This document shows positions 1-10,207 of a stretch of 64,000 bases of DNA, piece after piece. The stretch lies in contig NZ_CP096115.1 in NCBI RefSeq assembly GCF_024662215.1, positions 1,736,001-1,800,000 of the forward strand, read 5' to 3'. A program made the translations under genes and the position numbers. The notes below the pieces were generated by a model, which searched no databases, was not told where the DNA came from, and saw only the letters and a list, made by a program, of their open reading frames with translations. Positions within the stretch are counted from its first letter, which is position 1; each line of letters begins with the position of its first letter. This DNA is from Methanoplanus endosymbiosus. Its GTDB lineage: Archaea > Halobacteriota > Methanomicrobia > Methanomicrobiales > Methanomicrobiaceae.

Positions 1-15
1 AGGAACAATTGTCTC

Positions 16-32
16 AAAAAAGTTTTTAAAAA
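16..32 (-). terminator. T-rich terminator after aglB
   Basis: On the minus strand, runs of five and six T occur within 32 bases after the aglB stop codon. Oligo-T runs without a required hairpin are the usual archaeal intrinsic termination signal. The position fits the end of the aglB transcript. Confidence 0.45.
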
Positions 33-46
33 GGGAATATCAGATT

Positions 47-2644
47 TCAGTTGATATAAAGGCCGTTCATCACAGCATCCTCTGAAACCTTAAATGTCTC
101 TCCGGTATCTATGACTGTATAATCCGAGAGAACCCTGGTTCCGTAATTATCGCCACCGGTAGAATAAGGAACAGTGAATTCACCGTTTACGCTCTCCTGC
201 ATATATGTGAACTTTCTGCCCTGATCTGACTCAAGGTTTACTGCAATTATTCCGTCACCACGGATTATTGCACCGGGCACATACTCAAATGTCTTGACAT
301 ATTTCAGATCGGCTCCACCCTGTCCGCTGAGAACATTTGTCGGCGACTCATGCACAAGCCTGTAATGCTGAAGTGCCGGCACCTTTGTTGAAGGCTGAAT
401 AACATTAGGACTTAGGAGGGCAGCGCCTGCTTTCGCATTATTCCCGTTAAATGCTGCAACCGCAGATTCAGCGGCATCATAAGGCATATACTCAGCCTTT
501 GATATTATCGGCAGTGGTGCGCCGTACATGTCTCCGCTGACATATTCGACATACAGCACCTCAGACGGAATAACAAGTGAACCGTCAAAGTTGTGCAGCT
601 TTGAGATCATTGTCTCAAAATATTCGTCCCTGTACAGTGTGGCCGGGGTGAGTGAGCCGTCCTCCTGGTGCTGGTACAGGTTCATCACATATGGAGACTG
701 CTGAAGCTCCGGATTGAACCATGTTGCCATTGCCCAGAATTTGGCTGTATCCATCTCGACATCGGTTATGACAAACCTTGTGTCAAGGTTGTCAAGCACA
801 AGGTTTGAACCAGCCTCATCTGTCTGAACAAAGAATGCGGCGGAACCGTTTGGACCTGCAACCCCCTCCTGGAAGGGGTTTGCATTAGGCATCCTCTTGG
901 CATTGAAGGTTATCCAGTGGCCGTAGTCCCACCATGACATAACGCCGTAGGCTTCCTCAGGATATTCAAAGGAGTCTTTTTCATATAGTTTGTAGTAATC
1001 AACTCCGGTTTCAGGAGTATTTGCACCCATCCACTCAAGGGATTCCATCCAGTCGCCGTTAATCCCGCCTACATTATTTGATACAGCAAGATCGACATTT
1101 ACTGAGAAATAACTGAAGAGGAGCAGAAAAATTACACCAACAACTGCAATTCCGGCAGGGAATGCTTTTGGCTTTGCTGCATGTGCTTTTTTAACCGGTT
1201 TTTTCTTCTTCGCCGATGAACCCTCAGATTTCTTCTTTTTTCCCGTCTTTTCTTCTTCAGGCATCTCCTCTAAAATTTTATCCTGAGGCTTTATTCCGGC
1301 AAATCCAAGTATATCTTTCAGACCATAATCAAGTGTCCATGATATGAAGTATGCAGACATAAGAGCGATATTTGCACCGAGATAATACTCATACCTCAGC
1401 TGCACAGTTGTAGCATAGAGAATTACCAGCGACCAGACAATGGTGAAGATGAGCTCCGGTTTATGCTCACGGATAAACTGATAGACCATCACAAAGAATG
1501 CAAGGACCATCATTATCAGGCCGAAGTTAAACGCATTCCAGGCATTCTCAAAACTCCAGTGGTTTGCCTCCTGGATTGTTGATAGTGTTGTCTTATAGCC
1601 GAAAAAGCTCCAGAGGCCGTTAACAATTATAGTGTACAGATCAGGCAGAACAACCATAAGCCCAAGCAGACCTGCTATTGCAAGGCCGAATATTGCTCCG
1701 ACATAGTAATATGAAGGTTTCTCTGAGAGATAGGTTGAAAGAGCATAAAGAACCACAGTTCCGGCAATAAGGGCAAGATATGCAAATATATGGCCGACAG
1801 AGTACCTTGCCATATCAAAGCCGTCAAATCTGATGCCGATGAGTGCAGCATAAAGAACTATCGCTGTCAGAAATGCAACCACATTGAAGAGAAGAAGAAA
1901 GTCTGATGTTTTATTCTTGATATGGTCATAAATGAACTGAATTCCGGTATAAATAGCCATAATAAATGCAAATAGAAGCATTGTCGGCATTACAGCAAGG
2001 CCCAGGAAATAGGCAAATCCTGCCCCGGCAGAGATCAGAGCCGGAATTTTGAGTGACTCGGTATTTTTGAGGTCCACCGGGTGATCCCTTACATATGAGA
2101 GGTAGAAGAGAATCACCAGACAGAAGAGCGTACTGAAGAATACCTCTGCCACATGGTGATCCACAAACCCAAAGAGGGACCTGTAAAAGAACTGACCTGA
2201 TACTATTGCAGTAAGGAAAGCAGCAATAAGTCCGGTTTTATAACCGGAAAGACGCTCACCGGCAAAGTACATCACAGGCACCATAGCCGCACCCATAAGT
2301 GCAGGCAGCCAGGACGAGACATACATGATGTCAGTACGGGTTGCCGCACCTGTCACAATGCACATCACAGCCGCAATCAAAGGATACAGCGGCCCCCAGA
2401 AGTTGTTAGTCCCGTACGGATAATTCGTCATCGGGTCATACCACGGGTACTGAAGCGAATCTGAGATCAGAAGCTCAATCTGCCTCAGGTTATACCACGG
2501 ATCATTGCCAAGCAGATTCACTCCGTCCACAGCAACTAAATTTCCGGCAGGAATGAGCCGGATCATTAAGGAGAGAAGTGTAAATACGGCAACAAGTCCC
2601 GCAATAATTAATATTCTCTTATTTTTAAACTGGTTAAAATCCAT
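47..2644 (-). CDS. aglB: AglB/STT3 oligosaccharyltransferase
   Basis: Membrane oligosaccharyltransferase that moves a lipid-linked glycan onto Asn of N-x-S/T sequons on surface proteins. The 865-aa protein starts with a membrane helix, followed by a GNDPWYNLR loop (acidic metal-binding motif, about residues 47-55), a DHHVAE second acidic motif near 163, about a dozen membrane helices, a Lys-rich cytosolic-type linker (about 460-500) and a C-terminal soluble domain carrying the signature WWDYGHW near residues 569-575. An AAAGGAG ribosome site lies just upstream of the ATG. It is divergent from an asparagine-synthetase-like gene, and a GT2 glycosyltransferase lies just beyond, so this may be a small glycosylation locus. 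Length and motifs fit archaeal AglB. The lysine linker is somewhat unusual but its role is unknown. Confidence 0.95.
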   Translation of the reverse strand: MDFNQFKNKRILIIAGLVAVFTLLSLMIRLIPAGNLVAVDGVNLLGNDPWYNLRQIELLISDSLQYPWYDPMTNYPYGTNNFWGPLYPLIAAVMCIVTGAATRTDIMYVSSWLPALMGAAMVPVMYFAGERLSGYKTGLIAAFLTAIVSGQFFYRSLFGFVDHHVAEVFFSTLFCLVILFYLSYVRDHPVDLKNTESLKIPALISAGAGFAYFLGLAVMPTMLLFAFIMAIYTGIQFIYDHIKNKTSDFLLLFNVVAFLTAIVLYAALIGIRFDGFDMARYSVGHIFAYLALIAGTVVLYALSTYLSEKPSYYYVGAIFGLAIAGLLGLMVVLPDLYTIIVNGLWSFFGYKTTLSTIQEANHWSFENAWNAFNFGLIMMVLAFFVMVYQFIREHKPELIFTIVWSLVILYATTVQLRYEYYLGANIALMSAYFISWTLDYGLKDILGFAGIKPQDKILEEMPEEEKTGKKKKSEGSSAKKKKPVKKAHAAKPKAFPAGIAVVGVIFLLLFSYFSVNVDLAVSNNVGGINGDWMESLEWMGANTPETGVDYYKLYEKDSFEYPEEAYGVMSWWDYGHWITFNAKRMPNANPFQEGVAGPNGSAAFFVQTDEAGSNLVLDNLDTRFVITDVEMDTAKFWAMATWFNPELQQSPYVMNLYQHQEDGSLTPATLYRDEYFETMISKLHNFDGSLVIPSEVLYVEYVSGDMYGAPLPIISKAEYMPYDAAESAVAAFNGNNAKAGAALLSPNVIQPSTKVPALQHYRLVHESPTNVLSGQGGADLKYVKTFEYVPGAIIRGDGIIAVNLESDQGRKFTYMQESVNGEFTVPYSTGGDNYGTRVLSDYTVIDTGETFKVSEDAVMNGLYIN

Positions 2645-2756
2645 AAAATCTCCTTTGTCTTACATTTAACTTATGATATTAAAATTATTATTGAATTAAA
2701 AAGAACTTCGCCATAGGAAGAATAATTATTGGAATAAATATACAATATCTAATACA

Positions 2757-4568
2757 ATGTGTGGAATCGCGGGACACTTCAAAATAACAGGAGAAAATAT
2801 CAATAAGGATTATTTAATGCAGATGTCGGAAATTCTGTCACACAGGGGACCCGATGATTCAGGCTTCTTTATTGAAAATGAAATAGGTCTTGCACACCGT
2901 CGCCTCTCAATAATTGACCTCTCAGAAGAGGGCAGGCAGCCAATGACAAATGAGGACGAAAGTATCTGGCTGACATTCAACGGAGAGATATATAATTTCC
3001 ATGAAATACGGGAAGAACTTATTAGTAAAGGACATAAATTTAGATCCAAAACAGACAGTGAAGTTATTATTCACAGTTATGAAGAATGGGGATCTGACTG
3101 TCTATTAAAATTTAATGGAATGTGGGCTTTTGCAATCTGGGATAAAAATAAAAAAGAGCTATTCTGCGCACGCGACAGGTTTGGAATAAAACCACTCTAT
3201 TATACAATACAAAACAACAATTTCATATTCGCTTCTGAGATAAAAGCGCTCTGTTGCTACCCAGATGTCGGTAAAAAGCCAAACGACAGACAGGTGATAA
3301 CCTTCCTTAAATGGGGTCTCTCAGATCATACAAACGAAACAATGTTTGAAGGTATTCTTCAGTTGCCGGCAGGGCATTTTATGAAAATATCAATAAATAA
3401 CCAGCCAGAAATAATAAAATACTACTCTCCCGGCAAAAGTGATGAGATAATATCCGATAGTAATACCGATGAAAGAGATGCAAACGAATTATTGAATCTT
3501 CTTAAAGATTCAACAAAACTCCACCTAAGAAGTGATGTTCCGACAGGAACATGCCTGAGTGGAGGCCTGGATTCATCAACAATTACAGTACTTATTAGTA
3601 AAATATTGAAGGAAAATAGTCCGGATGCCCCAAAACAGAAAACATTTTCAGCCATTTTTGATGAGAAAAAGTTTGATGAAAGTGACTATATCAAAATTAT
3701 TGTTGAATCCACAGATGTGAATGCCCATTACATCAAGCCAAATCCAAAAGAACTATGGAATGACCTTGATCACCTAATCTATTCAAATGATGAACCATTT
3801 ATGCAGCTTACACTTTACTCACAATACTGCATAATGAGGTATTTATCAAAGGATGTAAAAGTTGTTCTTGACGGACAGGGTGCAGATGAAATATTTGCAG
3901 GCTACATTGCTTATTTATACAGCCATATCTCCAGCCTGATTCATAAAAGGCATTATCTTAAAGCCAGCAAAGAACTGACCGGAACGCTGAAGAACCATTC
4001 AGGATTTGTGAAGTATGCAATCAAACAGTTTTTTATTCGTAAAGGCAGAAGAGACCTGATAAATGGATATGAAGAACCACTGGAAAGGTATCAGGGAAAT
4101 CTGAATGAAGCGCTGATAACAGATCTGACAAGCGCCAACCTCCCATATCTACTTCACTGGGAAGACAGAATGTCAATGGCTTTCTCAGTTGAAGCCAGAG
4201 TGCCCTTTTTAGATTATCGGATAGTCGAATACGCCAATAACCTACCCGGTGATAAAAAAATCAGAAAGGGAATTACAAAATATATCCTCAGAAAATCAAT
4301 AAAAGGAATTATCCCTGAAGAAATCAGGTGCAGAATGGATAAAAAAGGATTTTCTACGCCTGAAGAAATATGGATGAAGGAGGAGTTAAAAGATAATATA
4401 ATTGAAGTTATGAAATCCAGTTCGTTTAAAACAAGGAAATACTGGAACTCAGTATTAGTTTACTCAGATTATTGTAGCTTTATCAATGACAAAAAAGAAT
4501 ACTCCTCAGAAATATGGAGGATAGTATGTACAGAATTGTGGCTCAGAAAATTTTTTCCTGAGTCTTAA
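2757..4568 (+). CDS. asnB: Asparagine synthetase (glutamine-hydrolysing)-like amidotransferase
   Basis: Class II glutamine amidotransferase fused to an ATP-dependent synthetase. Cys2 (MCGIAG) is the N-terminal nucleophile after Met removal. RRLSIIDL, NGEIYN and RDRFGIKPLYY mark the glutaminase half, and SGGLDSS (about residue 267) is the ATP pyrophosphatase loop. DGQGADEIFAGY and the EARVPFLDY region complete the synthetase half. At 603 aa it matches the family. No ribosome site precedes the ATG, so a leaderless transcript is likely. It sits between aglB and a glycosyltransferase and has a paralogue at 39374-41197. AsnB homologues in polysaccharide loci amidate sugar carboxylates, so this copy may act on the N-glycan rather than on aspartate. 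That is inference. Confidence 0.9.
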   Translation: MCGIAGHFKITGENINKDYLMQMSEILSHRGPDDSGFFIENEIGLAHRRLSIIDLSEEGRQPMTNEDESIWLTFNGEIYNFHEIREELISKGHKFRSKTDSEVIIHSYEEWGSDCLLKFNGMWAFAIWDKNKKELFCARDRFGIKPLYYTIQNNNFIFASEIKALCCYPDVGKKPNDRQVITFLKWGLSDHTNETMFEGILQLPAGHFMKISINNQPEIIKYYSPGKSDEIISDSNTDERDANELLNLLKDSTKLHLRSDVPTGTCLSGGLDSSTITVLISKILKENSPDAPKQKTFSAIFDEKKFDESDYIKIIVESTDVNAHYIKPNPKELWNDLDHLIYSNDEPFMQLTLYSQYCIMRYLSKDVKVVLDGQGADEIFAGYIAYLYSHISSLIHKRHYLKASKELTGTLKNHSGFVKYAIKQFFIRKGRRDLINGYEEPLERYQGNLNEALITDLTSANLPYLLHWEDRMSMAFSVEARVPFLDYRIVEYANNLPGDKKIRKGITKYILRKSIKGIIPEEIRCRMDKKGFSTPEEIWMKEELKDNIIEVMKSSSFKTRKYWNSVLVYSDYCSFINDKKEYSSEIWRIVCTELWLRKFFPES

Positions 4569-4571
4569 CCC

Positions 4572-5684
4572 CTAAACAGAGGTACTATCCCAGATAGTCA
4601 TATTTTTCCTGATTTTTAATAGCCCGACCAATAGATAGAATTGATTTAGTATAAATGATGATATAAAAGACGATTTTTTTAAACTGATAAAGAGGATGAA
4701 TAAAACAATAATTACTGTCCCGACAAAAACACTATAAACCAATACTGAGATTATAAACAATATCAATCCAGAGAGAAAAAATGCCGGAGAGATAACATAC
4801 ATCATAATTCTGAAAGGGTAAAATCTTATCGAGAAAATTCTCTTCTCTGTAAGTAAGTCCATATTAAACAATGTTGCTTCAATAAGCCTCTTTGCCCTCC
4901 GGACTTTCTGTTTGTACTGTTTATTAATTTCAGGTGGAATTTTTTCATATATTACTGACTCAATCACATAGACAGCCCTGTAGCCACTCCTTATCGCTTC
5001 AAAAGCTGTATTTGCATCATCTGCGCCCCTGTTTTCCTTTATTGAAGATATAATATTCTTTTTAAAGGCAACCAGAGCACCATTGAAATTATATGTTGAA
5101 TCATTTGCAGACTCCCAGTCACACATCCGTCCATAAAAATTCCTGTATATACCTTCCATTCCTCCTAATTTTTGGTTTTTAGATTCTTCAAAAGGCCTGA
5201 CATCAGCACATACAGCCGCAACAGAATCATCAGAAACCAAACGTGAAATCAGAATAACCAGTGTATCTGCTTCAAAAAATTTATTCGCATCAGTTGTGAC
5301 AATGATGTTATTTTTGGCCCTGCTCAAAGCAAAATTATATGACTTGTTTGTGCCCTTCCTTTCATAATTTGAAAATATTCTGTAGTTTATTCCAGAATCC
5401 CTCAACTTAGATTCTGCAAGATATTTGGTGTTATCATCAGAATGATCATCGATAAAAATAAGTTCAAATTTATCTTTAGGATAGCCAGTTTCAGCCAGAT
5501 TATCAATTCTTTCAGAAATAATTTTCTCTTCATTATATGCAGAAATAATTATGCTTATATTGGGAAATTCCTTCAATAAATAAACAGAACAAGTTTTTTT
5601 CCCAAATTTAATTCCAAATAAATAATATATATATGGCAATGCCGAAACTGAGATTAACAGAACAGAAACTACAAAAATAAACAT
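4572..5684 (-). CDS. Family 2 glycosyltransferase, membrane-bound
   Basis: Processive-type GT2 enzyme with a GT-A fold. An N-terminal membrane helix (about 1-20) is followed by SIIISAYNEE (nucleotide-sugar binding), FIDDHSDDN, a TTDANKF acidic motif, a GADDANTAFE acidic region and KVRRAKRL in the position of the QxxRW motif. Two or three C-terminal membrane helices follow (about 285-345). Donor and acceptor are not predictable. A GTG at 5693 would extend the protein by three residues and overlap the tiaS stop (GTGA). The ATG at 5684 has a GGTGAG site five bases upstream and is preferred. Tight linkage to tiaS suggests co-transcription, while function more likely ties it to aglB and asnB nearby. 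Confidence 0.8.
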   Translation of the reverse strand: MFIFVVSVLLISVSALPYIYYLFGIKFGKKTCSVYLLKEFPNISIIISAYNEEKIISERIDNLAETGYPKDKFELIFIDDHSDDNTKYLAESKLRDSGINYRIFSNYERKGTNKSYNFALSRAKNNIIVTTDANKFFEADTLVILISRLVSDDSVAAVCADVRPFEESKNQKLGGMEGIYRNFYGRMCDWESANDSTYNFNGALVAFKKNIISSIKENRGADDANTAFEAIRSGYRAVYVIESVIYEKIPPEINKQYKQKVRRAKRLIEATLFNMDLLTEKRIFSIRFYPFRIMMYVISPAFFLSGLILFIISVLVYSVFVGTVIIVLFILFISLKKSSFISSFILNQFYLLVGLLKIRKNMTIWDSTSV

Positions 5685-5689
5685 TTTAC

Positions 5690-6979
5690 TCACCTATAAA
5701 TCTGATTCGACTTAAACACCTGAAATTTCCCCCGGATGAGCGGCTTTGACAGGTGCCTTCTCGCAACTGGCGGAACCTCATACCAACCAGGGCTTAAGTT
5801 CCTTTCAGTAACGGTAATTTCCGGAACCATACTCTTTTCAGAGCATTTCCGGCATTTATAACCCTTGCCGGAACCCGCGCTGGTCATCCTCTTCCCGCAT
5901 ACGCAGACCGGAGGTTTCTCCTCTGTCAGGAGAGCAGTTTCAGTCACTTCAATCTTTTCAAGGTTTATACTGCCGCCCTTAAAACTGCCGCATACCCTGA
6001 CAAGATCTCCGGGTATCAGTGCCCTGATAATATTCCTGAAATTTTTGGTCGGTTCATACGCCATGCATCTGACAGGAGATCCATCCATTCCTTCCAGCAT
6101 GAAAGATACATGGCCGCCAGGCCCGGATTCAGGGGAGGAGAAGACCTTTCCGGAAATTCTGTAGGATTTTCCATCCTCAATATCTCCGGCATCTGCATCA
6201 GTCAGATGGGCATCAGTCCCCTGATTGGTCCTGAAGAGAGAGCTTCTCTCCGGCATCTGGGATATAATATATGAATCTGCCTTCTGTAGCCATTCCGGGG
6301 ATTCGCCCCTTATGCCATAAATAACAGGATCAGGAGTGTGGGGCACACAGACAACTGCGTTATTGACAGTATCAACTGAGTCCCAGGTATGCGGATATGT
6401 CTTCTCCTCCGCCTCAAAGAGGCTCTCCCTATCCACATACCGCATGCCCTTATCCTCCGGATCTCTGTACACAAGAAGCTCATAGGTGCAGTCGTCAGCG
6501 CATTTATCCGAACAGTCACCCAACTCTGCAGCAACCGAAGCAGAAGCACCAATAAGGCCCCGTTTATTCTTCCAGCCCCTGTATCTCACCTTATCAGCCG
6601 GAATTTTATCCAGCATCCCGACAGTACCGTCAATTGTGCAGAAGTCCCTGAGTGCCCGGAGATAAAACCCGGCACCGGGCCTTGCATCCTCCGCCACTGC
6701 AACAACTCCCGGATTTGTGTTCCCGCAGCCAAAGTCAGCATATTTTTCGACCATAATGCAGGCTGTATCAAAGGCACAGTCCAGATCACCCTCACATATC
6801 AGGCATACAGCGGCATTGCCCCTGGTCTTAAATTTAACATTGGGATTAAGCCTGACAAGAAGCAGTTCCTTAACCGTTATACCCTCACTTCTGAGCTTAT
6901 CCGAGAGGACTGAGGCGAGATAAGTCGTGCACATCCCTTCCGGAGAATCAGTGTCATCAAGTCCGAGTCTGAAAATCAT
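5690..6979 (-). CDS. tiaS: tRNA(Ile2) 2-agmatinylcytidine synthetase TiaS
   Basis: Archaeal enzyme that uses ATP and agmatine to modify C34 of the CAU-anticodon tRNA-Ile so that it reads AUA. Seen in order: GLDDTDSPEGM (TCKD kinase-like domain), FGCGNTNPG, RYRGWKNKRGLIGAS, DPVIYGIRGE, FRTNQGTD, an OB-fold region (YRISGKVFSSPESGPGGHV) and a C-terminal zinc ribbon with CVCGKRM then CRKC. The ATG at 6979 places the DDTDSP motif seven residues from the N-terminus as in the family. A longer frame running to 7021 is not supported. AUA codons are frequent in this window, consistent with need for the enzyme. It is divergent from the XRE regulator across 55 bases, and its stop touches the glycosyltransferase start region. 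Confidence 0.93.
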   Translation of the reverse strand: MIFRLGLDDTDSPEGMCTTYLASVLSDKLRSEGITVKELLLVRLNPNVKFKTRGNAAVCLICEGDLDCAFDTACIMVEKYADFGCGNTNPGVVAVAEDARPGAGFYLRALRDFCTIDGTVGMLDKIPADKVRYRGWKNKRGLIGASASVAAELGDCSDKCADDCTYELLVYRDPEDKGMRYVDRESLFEAEEKTYPHTWDSVDTVNNAVVCVPHTPDPVIYGIRGESPEWLQKADSYIISQMPERSSLFRTNQGTDAHLTDADAGDIEDGKSYRISGKVFSSPESGPGGHVSFMLEGMDGSPVRCMAYEPTKNFRNIIRALIPGDLVRVCGSFKGGSINLEKIEVTETALLTEEKPPVCVCGKRMTSAGSGKGYKCRKCSEKSMVPEITVTERNLSPGWYEVPPVARRHLSKPLIRGKFQVFKSNQIYR

Positions 6980-6991
6980 GGCAAATACAGT

Positions 6992-7031
6992 ATTAATATA
7001 TATCCTCCGGGTACTAATCAACCTATATAGT
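6992..7031. promoter_or_regulatory. Divergent promoter region between tiaS and the XRE regulator
   Basis: Two TATA-like boxes lie in the 55-base gap: TTAATATATAT at about 6992-7002 (suited to the plus-strand regulator, about 33 bases before its ATG) and CTATATAG at 7023-7030 (suited on the minus strand to tiaS). Such a short shared region means polymerase or regulator binding for one gene would affect the other. Confidence 0.45.
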
Positions 7032-7034
7032 GCA

Positions 7035-7952
7035 ATGACGCATGAAAGACTGCTTCAGACCGTAATCAGTGTCCTTCTGATGGCGGGATACAATGTATCA
7101 GAGAGGTGCGGCATACGTCCGAGAAGCTTTGATCTCATCGCGAGAAAGAGTGAGAATATTCTCGTAATAAAAGTTGTGCCGCATATAGACAGCGTAGGCG
7201 AGGATAGTGCAAGCGATCTTCATATTATTGCAACACACCTCAGAGGAAAACCAATAATTGTCGGGGAAAAGGCAAGGGATTCTGACCTTGAGAGGGGAGC
7301 TGTCTATCTCAGATACGGCATCATTGCCACAAATGCAACAACCCTCTATGACTTTTTTGTTGATGAGGTGCCGCCTCTTGTATATGCCCAGCCCGGCGGC
7401 CTTTATGTAAATATTAACGGAAACAGGCTCAGAAATCTGCGTGAAGACCAGAACCTGTCACTGGGAGATCTTGCTGCCATCCTGGGAGTATCAAGACGTA
7501 CTATATCCAAATATGAAGGCGGAATGAGCACAACTCTTGACATTGCCATCAAACTGGAGGAGATGTTTGACAGTGCAATTGTTGAGGCAATAGACCTGCT
7601 CTCACATAAAACTCCGGAAACAAAACATAAGGAGATGCCCTCCAGCGAGAAAATTCCGGCAGACTTCGAGAGGCTCGGACTTGAAACACATATCATGCAG
7701 AGAGCACCATTTGAAGCGCTTGTGGTATTTGAGAAGGAGACCATCCTCACCGGATACGGAACCACACAGAAGACAATCAGGCGCGCTGCACTCATAGGCA
7801 ATATATCCGATATAACAGATTCAAAGGCAGTATGTGTCCTTACCGATTACAAAAAGAAGAAAAAGATAGGTAAAACACTGATTATTGGAGAATCCGAACT
7901 CTCTGACTTAAGTTCCGGAACAGACCTTATTGATATGATCAACCACACGTAA
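7035..7952 (+). CDS. Archaeal XRE-family HTH regulator with endonuclease-like N-domain
   Basis: DNA-binding regulator of about 305 aa. The N-terminal half ([18 protein letters not shown]) resembles a restriction-endonuclase-like fold found in a conserved family of archaeal HTH regulators. A Cro/C1 helix-turn-helix follows at about residues 132-180 ([20 protein letters not shown], then [11 protein letters not shown]). The C-terminal part is an unassigned domain of the same family. The open frame runs upstream to 6927 but overlaps tiaS. The ATG at 7035 begins [15 protein letters not shown], typical of the family. It ends at the base before the thermosome TATA box, so it could influence or simply adjoin thermosome expression. 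Targets are unknown. Confidence 0.8.
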   Translation: MTHERLLQTVISVLLMAGYNVSERCGIRPRSFDLIARKSENILVIKVVPHIDSVGEDSASDLHIIATHLRGKPIIVGEKARDSDLERGAVYLRYGIIATNATTLYDFFVDEVPPLVYAQPGGLYVNINGNRLRNLREDQNLSLGDLAAILGVSRRTISKYEGGMSTTLDIAIKLEEMFDSAIVEAIDLLSHKTPETKHKEMPSSEKIPADFERLGLETHIMQRAPFEALVVFEKETILTGYGTTQKTIRRAALIGNISDITDSKAVCVLTDYKKKKKIGKTLIIGESELSDLSSGTDLIDMINHT

Positions 7953-7963
7953 GGTATATATAG
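7953..7963 (+). promoter_or_regulatory. Thermosome TATA box
   Basis: GGTATATATAG immediately follows the upstream stop codon. A start site about 25 bases downstream would leave a leader of about 25-30 bases containing TAGGAGA, a good ribosome site, before the ATG at 8008. This is one of the best promoter matches in the window. Confidence 0.65.
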
Positions 7964-8007
7964 AACCACTAACCACATTTTTAGGGACTAATATAGGAGA
8001 TTATACT

Positions 8008-9669
<1,662 letters not shown>

Positions 9670-9714
9670 TAACATCCACCAAAAAACCAACCATATAAAT
9701 TTTAACAAATATTC

Positions 9715-9721
9715 TTTTTTT
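9715..9721 (+). terminator. Oligo-T terminator after thermosome
   Basis: Seven consecutive T about 45 bases after the thermosome stop, in AT-rich sequence, with no gene following for 490 bases. Confidence 0.55.
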
Positions 9722-10207
9722 CTGACAATAACAGAACCGGACTTACCCCGCAGTCCCTGCCTGACATCAAAACCCGGATTGATTTATTCATCAGGATTAT
9801 TCCGGAACAGATCAGTTTTCCAGGATTTCCTCTCAAAAGAGAGGTATCCAGACTGGAACACAATAGCAGTTCAGCATAAAATGAAATCCAATTTGAGCTT
9901 TATTTTGCGATGATACTAAATGCCATAACTTCCCAGATACTTTTCCGGCACAGCCTGCATCTGTCCAATCCAAAAGGATGGGCGGGAAATAGATAATCAG
10001 ACAGGTACAGCAGCTTTTAAAAAAGAAAGCCAACCATCTAATCCGGAAGGATAACAGAGATCCATAATCTGAATGCAGAACAGATATTGTAATGCAGTTA
10101 ATTCACAGACAGACAGACATTTATTGAATTGAGAAAAATTATAATGCAATAAAATATTTACAAAATGTTTTATTTCCGGCAGAAAGGGAATTTCAGAGAG
10201 GAGTTAT
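9722..10207. other. Intergenic stretch before the sensor kinase
   Basis: No convincing gene is seen. A perfect six-base stem with a four-base loop (CCTCTC-AAAA-GAGAGG) lies at 9829-9844. The last 70 bases are AT-rich and should hold the kinase promoter, with a GAGAGGAG ribosome site ending four bases before its ATG. Short open frames on either strand lack family resemblance. Confidence 0.4.
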
